Source: Fluviispira sanaruensis | Lineage (GTDB): Bacteria > Bdellovibrionota_B > Oligoflexia > Silvanigrellales > Silvanigrellaceae | Assembly: GCF_004295685.1 (NCBI RefSeq) | Contig: NZ_AP019368.1 | Span: forward strand, 2,798,501 to 2,862,500 | DNA: 64,000 bases | Reading direction: 5' to 3' | In this document: positions 55,815 to 64,000 of the stretch, in pieces | Numbering within the stretch: the first letter of the stretch is position 1 | Layout: every line of letters starts with the position of its first letter | Made by a program: the position numbers and the translations under genes | The notes under the pieces: model-generated | What the model was told of the DNA's origin: nothing | Databases searched by the model: none | The model's input: only the letters and a program-made list of their open reading frames with translations

Positions 55815-57156
55815 ATGAAAATACTCGGAGTCACAAATAACGATCAGGCTGGAGCGTGCATAGTTGCAAATAATTCTGTTCTCTGCACAGTGAGTGAAGA
55901 GCGTTTCACACGGATTAAAGATCATAAAATTTGGCCCGAAAAATCTATCAATTATGTTCTAAATGAGCTAAACATAACCTTACCTGAAATAGATTATATT
56001 GCTTATGGATAGAATGCGGGATTTTCTGCAGAAAAACATTTACCACTTTATTTTGATAGAATCTGTGATCAAGCTCTTCGTAATTCTTCCGCTTTAAAAT
56101 ATTTAAAGAATCGGATAATTGATGAAATAAATAATGATAAAGAAAAAAGATTGGAATTTGAAAGCTTCATTTTAAAAAATAAATTACAAGAAAAAGTAAT
56201 TTATATCGATCACCATGAGTGTCATGCTATCGGAGCATTTATTTGCTCCTCGTTTCAAAAATCTCTTGTAATCACTTGTGATGGCAGAGGAGACTTTCAA
56301 TCTTTTACAGTAAGTTTATTTACAAATTCAGGTTTTGAAGTTTTACAAAGAGAAACAAGCATCGATAGTCTTGGATACTTTTATAGTTGAAGGGGTTAAA
56401 CAAATTTATATATTACCTTGCATGGGTGATGGAGGATTAGCTCTGGCCGCAGCGGTATCTGTTCCATATTTAAAAATGAAGAACAAAGTTCATGTTCCAA
56501 ATATGTTACTTGGTCCAACTTCTGGAAAAACAGTTGATAATATAAATCTTCTAAATTTAAAATATCCAACTTTAACTTATTTTAAGCCAAATGATATTTA
56601 TAAAACGATTGTTAATTTACTTAAGAATAACAAAGTTATTGGTTTATTCAGAGGTAGAATGGAGTTTGGACCACGCGCACTCTGCAATCGCAGTATTATT
56701 TATCATTGCAAAGATAAAACAATAAATGATTGGCTAAATAAACGGATGAACAGAACAGAATTTATGCCTTTTGCCCCTGTAGTAAGTGAAGATTTTGCAA
56801 GTCGATCTTTTAAAAATTGGCAGTATAATAATATTGCCGCGGAATACATGACAATTACGTATGATTGCGAAGAAAAATTTATAGAATCTTGTCCCGCAGT
56901 TGTTCATATAGATAATACTGCTCGACCTCAAATCGTTTATAAAAATAAAGATCCTTTTATGTATAATTTACTATCAGAATGGTATAAAGCATCTGATCAG
57001 GTTGCCTTAATAAATACTTCATTTAATAAGCATGAGGAACCAATCGTTTGTGATGCAAAAGACGCCTTCGATGCGCTCAAATCAGGAATGATTGATTTTA
57101 TTGTTATGAACGAAGAAATTATTGTGCATTTAAAAGAAAGAGAAACTTATAATTAA
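55815..57156 (+). pseudogene. NodU/CmcH-type carbamoyltransferase, stop plus internal deletion
   Basis: ATG 55815 with AAGGA. Begins KILGVTNNDQAGACIVANNS and SEERFTRIKDHKIWPEKSIN, typical. TAG at 56010-56012; the same frame continues through YIDHHECHAIGAF and LVITCDGRGDFQSF to about 56385. There roughly 120-150 residues of the normal protein are missing, and another frame resumes with GVKQIYILPCMGDGGLALAAA, FRGRMEFGPRALCNRSI, NRTEFMPFAPVV, ALINTSFNKHEEPIV. Such enzymes O-carbamoylate secondary metabolites or sugars using carbamoyl phosphate. Inactive here. Confidence 0.85.
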
Positions 57157-57198
57157 TAATGAAAAGAGCTCTTTTATGATATATTCATTGAGTCAAAT

Positions 57199-58364
57199 AT
57201 GATAACACACCGTTATTTACAATTAATATATATTTTATTTTTTGCTGTAGAAGGGGTTCTTTATGCACTTTGGCCTGTGTGGTTAAAAACAATAGGATTT
57301 ACTGTCAGTGAAATTGGATTATTAATTGCTGCTGCATTTTGGCCTCAAGTAATATCTAGTTTTCTTTTAGGATATCTTTCTGATTGGAAATATAATTCAG
57401 CTATTATTGCATCACTGCTTGCTCTTATTTCAACGATTTGCATTATTTTTTCTTTAAGCACTTCATCACTTCAGCTTTATATTTTAATCTCGATTATATA
57501 TGGAGCAGCATGGACTTCGGTATTGCCCATCAGTGAATCTACATTGATAACCTCAGAAAAACAGGGCGAGATAGATTATGGTGCTACGCGCTCTATTGGT
57601 TCAATAACTTTTATAATTACTTCAGTTTTGGCTGGATTACTTGTGGCAAATTATGGCTATAGTATCGTTCCAAAATCAATGATTCTGTTCATGTTCCTTA
57701 CCTTCATTACTTGCCTCGGACTTGCAGCTTCTCGAAAAAAATTTAAAGAACTAAACTCTAGAAAAAAATCCCCAGAAAAAGTCCGTGCACTGATGAATAA
57801 GCAGTTTTTCATTATTATATTTTCGTGTGGATTGATTTAATTGAGTCACGCTTTATATTTTTCAAGCATTTCTGTATGGTGGTCTAACAGTGGATATTCT
57901 GCATTTTTTATCAGTATATTTTGGGGAATAGCAGTCATCGCTGAAGCATATTTTTTTGCTATATCACCCAAAATTTTGAAAAAAAATTCAATTGAAAAAT
58001 AATTATTTTTTCTGCATTGTTCGCATCCTTAAGATGGATACTTTTTCCATTTACAAACTCAATCGGAGAAATTATTTTATGGCAGTGTTTACATGGTTTA
58101 AGTTTTGCTGCTTATCACGCTGCACTTATGAGATATTTAAGAGACTATGTACCAGAATATTTACGAGGCACTGCTATTGGCTTTTATTATTCATTTGCAG
58201 TTGCTTTACCTATGGGCTGCATGATGCCAATCTCATCTTTTATATTTGAAAAAATGGGTTCGTCAGCATATTTTTTAATGGCAATTATTTCACTATCAAG
58301 TGCATTCATTTTATATTTCAGTTTTTCTAGAAAAAAATTATCATTGGTGTCAAAATATGAATAA
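57199..58364 (+). pseudogene. MFS transporter (HcaT/PPP-like), stop and frameshift
   Basis: Starts HRYLQLIYILFFAVEGVLYA, LWPVWLKTIGFTVSEIGLL, as in HcaT-like major facilitators; about 12 membrane helices over the whole stretch. TAA at 57838-57840 falls inside helix 7; the same frame goes on (SHALYFSSISVWWSNSGYS) to a frameshift near 58000, after which IGEIILWQCLHGLSFAAYHA and YLRGTAIGFYYSFAVALP complete the C-terminal half. Ends within the next gene's start. Inactive. Confidence 0.8.
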
Positions 58365-59088
58365 TAATTTCAAATTTAAAGAAATCGCTTTTGATATGGA
58401 CGGTGTCCTTATTGATTCTAAAAAAATTATTGAAAATAATTGGTCACAAGCAGCCAAAAATTATGGGCTTAAATTAACTTCAGATGATATACAGAACTCC
58501 ATTCATGGCCGTTCAGGTGAAGAAACATTAGACCTTATATTTCATAAATTTAGTCCGCAAGAAAAACGTCAAATAAAACAATTAGTAGATAATTTAGAAG
58601 AAACATCCTCTTGCCAGCTTTTAACTGGCGTACTAGCCTTTATTAAAGAAATTTCTTTGTTAAAAATTCCAATAGTACTTGTAACAAGTAGTTGGAAAGA
58701 AAGAATTCTATTTATATTAAAAGAACACAAACTTGAGAATATATTTTTACATATAATAAATAGATATGATGTCAAGAAATCAAAACCGTCACCTGATTGC
58801 TATTTATTAGCAGCTAAAAAACTTGGTATTGCTCCTAAACACCTCCTTGTTTTTGAAGACTCCATAAGTGGTATTCAAGCTGCCGTTGAAAGTGGAGCTC
58901 TCTGTATAGGTGTAAATAATGATTTGATGGAAAATTACGGTTGCAAAGTAACAATTAAAGATTTTACAGATTTAGATGTAATATATAAAAGGCCTCATAT
59001 TATAATCAAATTTTATGAAAATGAATTTATCTTTGATAGTTCTGTTTATTCTTCATTCCAAGTTGACCTTCCATGTAACATGAAATAA
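58357..59088 (+). CDS. HAD-superfamily phosphatase, beta-phosphoglucomutase-like
   Basis: 243 residues from ATG 58357, overlapping the transporter's last codons. HAD motif I FDMDGVLID (D13 nucleophile, D15), helical cap, motif II VTSSWKER, Lys in KKSKPSPDCYLLAAKKLG, motif III FEDSISGIQAAVESGA. Soluble. The C-terminal ~30 residues exceed the fold. Likely a sugar-phosphate phosphatase or mutase. It is the only intact gene after the YdcF-like gene in this run, which suggests a role outside the dead carbamoyl pathway or recent decay of the others. Confidence 0.85.
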   Translation: MNNNFKFKEIAFDMDGVLIDSKKIIENNWSQAAKNYGLKLTSDDIQNSIHGRSGEETLDLIFHKFSPQEKRQIKQLVDNLEETSSCQLLTGVLAFIKEISLLKIPIVLVTSSWKERILFILKEHKLENIFLHIINRYDVKKSKPSPDCYLLAAKKLGIAPKHLLVFEDSISGIQAAVESGALCIGVNNDLMENYGCKVTIKDFTDLDVIYKRPHIIIKFYENEFIFDSSVYSSFQVDLPCNMK

Positions 59089-59181
59089 AATATCTAAGTC
59101 AAAGAATATAGATTTTGAGAAAATAAAAAAATACTTCGCTTGTTTTGCTCATTGATAAAAACATTTTTGGAGGAAATATCT

Positions 59182-59748
59182 ATGCGAAATATGTTAAAAA
59201 CTATTTTATTTTTATCACTCTCCTTCTTCTTACAGAATATATATGCAAGCACTTTATTTAATAATTTAAGCACCACACCTAACACTACAAATATATTTAG
59301 GTCAAATGTCTGGTCAGCATATCAATTCACTATTGATAAAATTTCAATAATTAATTCCGTGGAATTGGATGTCGATCAAAATTCAGTCAACGGATTTACT
59401 CAATTGCCAAGCGCAAAATTTCGAGTTTATCTAGATAATAACGATAATATTGGCAATCCGGTCACTCTGGGGACTGCAACAGATAGTATTAGCGCATATA
59501 TCCCATACAGTGAGAACAATAAATTGAATGCCTTTTTTAAAGGAGCAAGTATTGTTCTTCTTCAACCAGGAAAATACTGGATTGTATTCACAAATGATGC
59601 TGCAAATGTCGATTATTTTGTCGTAACTAAATTCACACCAAGCTCAATTGGCATGTCGTTTACCGGAAAAGCAGGTTATGTCGGTAATATTACTTATAAT
59701 GGCTACATCCCGCATATAAAAATTGATGGGAACACTCTCGCTCCTTAA
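59182..59748 (+). CDS. Small exported protein, unknown
   Basis: 188 residues. Start ATG 59182 behind GGAGG. Signal peptide LKTILFLSLSFFLQNIYAS with likely cleavage after YAS. The mature part is beta-rich (SAKFRVYLDNNDNIGNPVTL, LQPGKYWIVFTNDAANVDYF) and resembles a jelly-roll or carbohydrate-binding sandwich fold, without a recognised family. No cysteines. Own ribosome-binding site and 90-base gap from the HAD gene. Confidence 0.75.
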   Translation: MRNMLKTILFLSLSFFLQNIYASTLFNNLSTTPNTTNIFRSNVWSAYQFTIDKISIINSVELDVDQNSVNGFTQLPSAKFRVYLDNNDNIGNPVTLGTATDSISAYIPYSENNKLNAFFKGASIVLLQPGKYWIVFTNDAANVDYFVVTKFTPSSIGMSFTGKAGYVGNITYNGYIPHIKIDGNTLAP

Positions 59749-60367
59749 TTGATGAGTATTTAAGCCATTTATAATCCTTACGTTAAACGGATTCTTCTAT
59801 AAAAGGAGAACAATCTTCTCGCACACGCGGCTGCAGTACCGCTTTGACAAAGCATTTCAGCGAAGATAAATTCGCGAAAATTTGAAAGAAAATACATATA
59901 TTTGATTTTATGAAAGAAGCACTTGCGCTTAAATTTATGAATGTTCACAAAAAAATAAAACTCAATTTATCATACATGAATGTAACCACAATTACTAATT
60001 TTTTTTTCTCAAATATTAACGCACGATGACAAAACTCAGAAATATTTTTTTTCTGGAAAATTTTAAGTTTTTTTTACGGGTATTCCATTTTGAGATTTGA
60101 ATTGAGATTACAAAGCTATATTTTGCAAAAAAACTTTGCTATAAATAGAAAATTATTTACATTTTTAAAATGAGTTATATGCAATTTTTAAATTTAATAA
60201 TAAATATAAATAGAATGTGCTTCTAATACCATTAATCCCTTGTGCAGCATGTGAAAAGCAAATATCGTTAAATGCTCTTGTATACACTAATTGTGGAGAG
60301 ATATTTAGCAATTTTATAAAATATCTAAAATTAGCGAAGATTATTAATTTTAATTCTGCTTTATTTT
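59749..60367. other. Intergenic region, no gene seen
   Basis: About 620 bases. The segment 59810-59880 is less AT-rich than the rest and could be a gene scrap (frame TRGCSTALTKHFSEDKFAK), not recognisable. The rest is AT-rich with stops in all frames. Confidence 0.4.
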
Positions 60368-60610
60368 CTACAAGAATATACCACCAGAAGCTTCCATCCT
60401 TTGTACATTAACCCGTTTTGCATTTTTAGTGCACAAAAAAGCGACTACTCCTCCAATGTCATCTGCTTCACCTATGCTCCCTAATAAAATCAGTTCAGTT
60501 CTGCTAAAAGACTCCCACACCATCACTGCATCTGCTAAACTCATAACCATATTATTTCAAAATTCTCTGCTCGAACTAGTAACAAATGCTAATTATCGTT
60601 TTATAGTCAT
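60368..60610 (-). pseudogene. Short-chain dehydrogenase/reductase relic
   Basis: Minus strand, ATG 60610 with AAGGAG. The start (TIKR, stop, LAFVTSSSREF) is the damaged NAD-binding N-terminus of an SDR; after another stop and a large internal deletion comes the intact C-terminus LLGSIGEADDIGGVVAFLCT, NAKRVNVQRMEASGG, matching ...IGEPEDIAGVVAFLCS...EASGG. Catalytic Tyr-Lys region is lost. Confidence 0.75.
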
Positions 60611-60837
60611 ATTTTCTCCTTAAAAAAAATTTTTCAGTGAGACTCCAGCAAAGATAATTTACTATTTTCTATTCTGAAATTTAAGAATTTATTAAAGTGA
60701 TTAGCTAAATCTAAATTCCCAAATGAAGCATTGTAATTTCTAAAATTATATTTTTCTGATATAATAATAATTGTTTTTGGTAACTTAATTGTGTTACGTA
60801 ATAATTTTCTTTCATATACGACTAAGGCTAATAAATC

Positions 60838-61584
60838 ATGGCACTTATTGATAAATTAACAGGATGGCATTCGAATCAACCCCTTTTTAAAACCGATGTA
60901 CTTAGGCTTAGTGGGAAAAAATTTACTGATTTTCCAATATATCTTACAAAATTTCCTAAAAAATTTCCGCCATATATCAATTTAAATTGTGATTTTTTCT
61001 TTCAAGAGAAAGTAAATACATGTGGAGATGCAAGTATTCAAATGCTAGCTTCATTTCAAATGCTTCATTTTGGCACAAGCTCAACTTTAATTACAAATCT
61101 CAAAAGCATTAATAGCCTTATTTCCAAAAAACGTGGAATGCTTACAGGTCTTTTAGATGATGATATGCATAAGGTTGGAATGAATTCAGTTAACTTACCC
61201 CATCAAATACGAAATAATATGAATCATTTCTGTTCCTGGGTTGCATACGCACTCTGTTACTTAGGACCACTTATAACAACGATAAATATCTGCTATGGTA
61301 AAGTTCCTCATGCAGTTGTTATTAAAGGTGTAGAAAATCAAACTCTGTTGATACATGATCCTTGGCGAGGCGCAAATCAATACATCCATTATAAGAATTT
61401 TATAAAAATTTTTCCTGAATATTGCGAAGATTTTCTATATCTACCAAATATAAAATTAAATAAAATATACCCCTCCCGAGAATCTGATTTACTAACAAAC
61501 CTATCTTCTCCATTTTATATGGATGAACCAAAACTTGTTCCTTTATACAAACCTTCTTCTCTTTTAAGACCAATATTTGTTTAG
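60838..61584 (+). CDS. Papain-like cysteine protease (C39/C70-like)
   Basis: 248 residues, no Sec signal. FFFQEKVNTCGDASIQMLAS holds the likely nucleophile C62 (QxxxxxCGxAS pattern with the oxyanion Gln at 56), GKVPHAVVIKGVEN the catalytic His158, and LLIHDPWRG the Asp174. This spacing fits papain-like cysteine proteases of the AvrRpt2 (C70) or C39-like type. Without signal peptide it could be an effector delivered by a specialised route or a cytoplasmic protease. AAGG lies upstream of ATG 60838. Stand-alone; convergent with the next gene. Confidence 0.78.
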   Translation: MALIDKLTGWHSNQPLFKTDVLRLSGKKFTDFPIYLTKFPKKFPPYINLNCDFFFQEKVNTCGDASIQMLASFQMLHFGTSSTLITNLKSINSLISKKRGMLTGLLDDDMHKVGMNSVNLPHQIRNNMNHFCSWVAYALCYLGPLITTINICYGKVPHAVVIKGVENQTLLIHDPWRGANQYIHYKNFIKIFPEYCEDFLYLPNIKLNKIYPSRESDLLTNLSSPFYMDEPKLVPLYKPSSLLRPIFV

Positions 61585-61663
61585 ACTTTGTCGTTATTTA
61601 TAATTTTGTTTATTGTAAAAACTTCTTTTTTTCTTCTCTAAATTTCCAGCAAAATAATCAAAC

Positions 61664-62893
61664 TTAACCAATCCAAGCTCCTCTTGCATAACGTGTACAC
61701 CAATAAATAAAAAATCCTAAAGAATAAACGAAGTAAATTAATAGAATAAACAATCGAACTTTTTTAGAAAATATTTCAAGAATTCTTCCAATGACATAAT
61801 AGAAAAGAGGAATTGCAAATATAAAACGTGATGTGCTAAAAAAACGATCATAACTCAAAAATTGAATCGCACTGTGTGCACACGAAAAAAGCAAAGCGAG
61901 CCAAAAAATGATATCCACTTTTTTTACACCGCCTATCTCATATTCAAGAGCAAATAGTGATTTTTTTGTGTATGTAAAAATCAGAGCTATTAATAAGAAT
62001 ATAAGTGGAAACCAAAATGCCTGAAGATCCCAATTCAAAACATTGTCGGAGCCTCCTACAGAAATGGGAGAAAAAACCACATCCCAATGAAGTCCTAAAA
62101 CTCTATCCCAAGAGTTTTGAGCTTTAAAGGAAGCAAAAAGACCAAAACCTTTCCAGTATGAAAAGAAAGCAAAGGTCAAAAAGCCTAAAAACATAAAGAG
62201 GAGTGTGTACAATAGTACAGAATATGATTTTTTATTGTTAGTATCGAATTTCCAAATTATAAATAGAGTCATTAATATAGAAATAAGAAATGGAGCAAAA
62301 ATTGGTCTTGTTAGCCCTAGAGAAAAACTGACTATACATATAACGAAATAATCTAAATTAAAAAATATCGGATTTTTTTTATTCCCATTATTATTTAGTA
62401 TTTTCCTTATAAAATATAGCCAAAGACTGAATTCGAATGTTGCTAAACTCTCAGTATAACCAATACTATGAAAAATTGAAAGCGGATTAAAAACAAAACA
62501 AAGAAATAACAATAACGCTGTACTTTTATCAAATGATTTCTTTAAAAATAACCATAAAAAAGGAAGAGAAAGAGAAAAAATAAAAAAAGCTGTAAAATTT
62601 GCGACACGCATATAATTAGAAGTCGATGTAGCTGTAGCTATCCCCTTTATTAATAAAGGCCATAAAGGAAACATAGCAAAATCAGAAATAGAATTGTAGC
62701 CATTTTTAGCTATATTAATATATATATCGATATCATTTGATTGTTTTTCTAGTAAGAAATACCTATTAAATCCTTCAGGCTTAATAAAACAAAACATAAC
62801 TATCATAGTAATGAGATAGAGAAGAATAGAAATAGAAATAATCTTAAATGATTTCCATTTTTCAATTCTTTCAAAAATTTTATCAAATGACAT
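61664..62893 (-). CDS. PIG-V-like GT-C mannosyltransferase, membrane
   Basis: 409 residues with about ten membrane helices. After TM1 comes a loop with DIDIYINIAKNGY and FPLWPLLIKGIA, then NPLSIFHSIGYTESLATFEF: the acidic lumenal/periplasmic loop and the P-x-S-x-x-x-x-x-x-Y-x-E motif of PIG-V/GPI-mannosyltransferase-2-like GT-C enzymes, which use polyprenyl-phosphate sugars. Acceptor unknown; might be a protein, lipid or cell-surface polymer. AAAGGAAA precedes ATG 62893. Intact. Confidence 0.8.
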   Translation of the reverse strand: MSFDKIFERIEKWKSFKIISISILLYLITMIVMFCFIKPEGFNRYFLLEKQSNDIDIYINIAKNGYNSISDFAMFPLWPLLIKGIATATSTSNYMRVANFTAFFIFSLSLPFLWLFLKKSFDKSTALLLFLCFVFNPLSIFHSIGYTESLATFEFSLWLYFIRKILNNNGNKKNPIFFNLDYFVICIVSFSLGLTRPIFAPFLISILMTLFIIWKFDTNNKKSYSVLLYTLLFMFLGFLTFAFFSYWKGFGLFASFKAQNSWDRVLGLHWDVVFSPISVGGSDNVLNWDLQAFWFPLIFLLIALIFTYTKKSLFALEYEIGGVKKVDIIFWLALLFSCAHSAIQFLSYDRFFSTSRFIFAIPLFYYVIGRILEIFSKKVRLFILLIYFVYSLGFFIYWCTRYARGAWIG

Positions 62894-63111
62894 ATTTTTC
62901 CTTTAATTTTTTTATTAAAAATTTCTCACTTTATCTTCTTATTTAATTACTCTTTTTCTATTTAGTAAACAAGTCAAATTTTTAAGTTTACATTTACAAA
63001 TTCGAGTTATCAAATTTCGAAAACTTTGAATGTAGCTATAAGTTGACATTTATAAAAAGCATGTTTAAATTTACTTTAAATTAATGTGAACAAATCGAGG
63101 AAAAACAACTC

Positions 63112-63978
63112 ATGCAAGATAATCAATATTTTGGTAAAAATTTATTAAAATTTTTAGATCAAGGCTCTACTTTAGTTAACATTGGCGTGTTTGATGCAGC
63201 TTCAGCAGCAATAGCTGCAAAATTTCCTGAAACAAAAGGTTTATTTATTAGTGGACTCGGTTACACATATTCACGATTTGCTTGGCCTGATGTTGGATTA
63301 ATTAATTCAAATGAGATTATAAATGCCGCAAAAATAATCAGATCGAATCACCCAAATTTATTTTTAACATGCGATATCGACTCAGGACTTGGAGGAAAAG
63401 AACAAATAAGAAGGACTTGTACAGAGTTAAAAAACTTAGAAGTTTCCGCCATCCAATTTGAAGATCAAACTTTAGATGATAAAGTTTGTGGCCATTTAGC
63501 AAACAAAAAGGTTCGTCCTTTAGAGGAATCTATTGATCGTTTATCAATTGCCCTTGAGTCTTCTTACCCTGTTCAAGTTATCGCCCGTACAGATGCTTCA
63601 CTCAAAAATGAAGAAGCTTTTAAGCGATTAGATGCTTTTATAAAAGTAGGTGCAAAGATTGTTCTTGTCGATGGTATTGATGAATGTGAATTGCAAGATG
63701 TTATAAAATTCGTAAATAAAAGAGCACATTTAATGGTCAATATCGTCGATGGAGGAAGAATAAAACAACACTCTGTTGACTATTTTCAAAAGTTAGGTAT
63801 TTCCATTGTAAACTTAAGTGCACCTCTACTTTTTACAGCAATGCATGCTATGAACGAAAGAATGAAGTCCATGATCCGAAATAGTTGGGCTGAAGTATCA
63901 GAGAATAAAATGGGGTTAACTACTATTAATGAAATTATGACGCAAAATTATAGAAACTTTTTAGCCAATAAAAAATAA
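63112..63978 (+). CDS. Isocitrate lyase/PEP mutase family enzyme
   Basis: 288 residues, a TIM-barrel of the ICL/PEP-mutase superfamily. VNIGVFDAASAAIAAKF at the start, LFLTCDIDSGLGG (metal-binding Asp pair), IQFEDQTLDDKVCGHLANKK (the K-x-C-G-H block whose Cys is the catalytic acid of methylisocitrate lyase), VQVIARTDAS. Members split or rearrange 2-oxo acid or phosphonate C-C/C-P bonds. Cys suggests lyase rather than mutase, but the exact substrate is open; a role in a phosphonate or secondary-metabolite pathway is possible. GAGGAAAA upstream. Last gene; the stop is 22 bases before the window end. Confidence 0.85.
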   Translation: MQDNQYFGKNLLKFLDQGSTLVNIGVFDAASAAIAAKFPETKGLFISGLGYTYSRFAWPDVGLINSNEIINAAKIIRSNHPNLFLTCDIDSGLGGKEQIRRTCTELKNLEVSAIQFEDQTLDDKVCGHLANKKVRPLEESIDRLSIALESSYPVQVIARTDASLKNEEAFKRLDAFIKVGAKIVLVDGIDECELQDVIKFVNKRAHLMVNIVDGGRIKQHSVDYFQKLGISIVNLSAPLLFTAMHAMNERMKSMIRNSWAEVSENKMGLTTINEIMTQNYRNFLANKK

Positions 63979-64000
63979 AATTTAAAATTTAAAATTCTAT

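Noticed and set aside
63112..63978. Phosphonate biosynthesis locus anchored by a PEP mutase
   Set aside because: Only this gene is visible, its KxCGH-type Cys fits lyases better, and no decarboxylase or other phosphonate gene lies in the window.

Overview
The window is AT-rich bacterial DNA from a Gram-negative organism: it encodes Sec signal peptides, a lipoprotein and a membrane chemoreceptor array. Gene order and content (rpsU-dnaG-rpoD block, very long low-complexity N-terminal tails on Rho and RpoD, NRPS genes, several toxin/effector-like secreted proteins, heavy gene decay) would fit a host-associated member of the Bdellovibrionota/Silvanigrellales. That placement is an inference from style and content, not something the sequence proves.

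Layout. 1-3461: start of a large NRPS running off the left edge (minus). 3916-7131: an L-2-hydroxyglutarate-oxidase-like flavoprotein and an exported pertussis-toxin-S1-like ADP-ribosyltransferase with a lectin-like C-terminal part. 7261-7649: two gene fragments meeting head to head. 7685-11335: a two-gene unit of a CxxCH cytochrome-like protein and an unrecognised 654-residue partner. 11570-12211: a beta-propeller (NHL-like) gene broken by a stop. 12400-22383: the housekeeping core (rho, rocD, folB, rpoD, dnaG, rpsU), denser and less AT-rich. 22576-25398: an StcE/TagA-like M66 mucinase.

25605-29998 is a decay zone: relics of BrnT/BrnA, ATP-grasp, SHMT-like, von Willebrand A and HigB-type genes, a solitary 5S rRNA gene, and an intact XRE antitoxin behind a palindromic operator. 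30087-36365 is a tight chemotaxis operon (cheA, cheW, MCP, and a single CheR-receiver-CheB fusion) with overlapping stops and starts. 36514-39227 is an FAD/Fe-S glycolate/lactate-type oxidoreductase split over two genes.

39642-48810 is an insertion-sequence graveyard around a second, complete NRPS (C-A-PCP-TE) whose 3' end runs into an IS end. It also holds relics of a UvrD-like helicase, a second BrnT and a RhuM. 49365-54898 has a giant helicase with a Vsr-like nuclease tail (possible defence gene) and a lipoprotein with an atypical-kinase motif. 55059-59088 holds a YdcF-like protein, a decayed carbamoyltransferase, a decayed MFS transporter and an intact HAD phosphatase, apparently the remains of one cassette. 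59182-63978: a small exported protein, an SDR relic, a papain-like protease, a PIG-V-like mannosyltransferase and a PEP-mutase/isocitrate-lyase family enzyme.

The most unusual items are: (1) DnaG, about 1030 residues, which appears to carry a second, degenerate copy of the whole primase catalytic core between the zinc finger and the real core; (2) the CheR-receiver-CheB fusion in the order opposite to the usual CheB-CheR fusions; (3) the pertussis-like toxin with trefoil-like lectin repeats; (4) the StcE-like protease whose third zinc ligand is Tyr instead of His; (5) an NRPS whose last ~22 residues are encoded by an IS end. No tRNA or CRISPR array was found.
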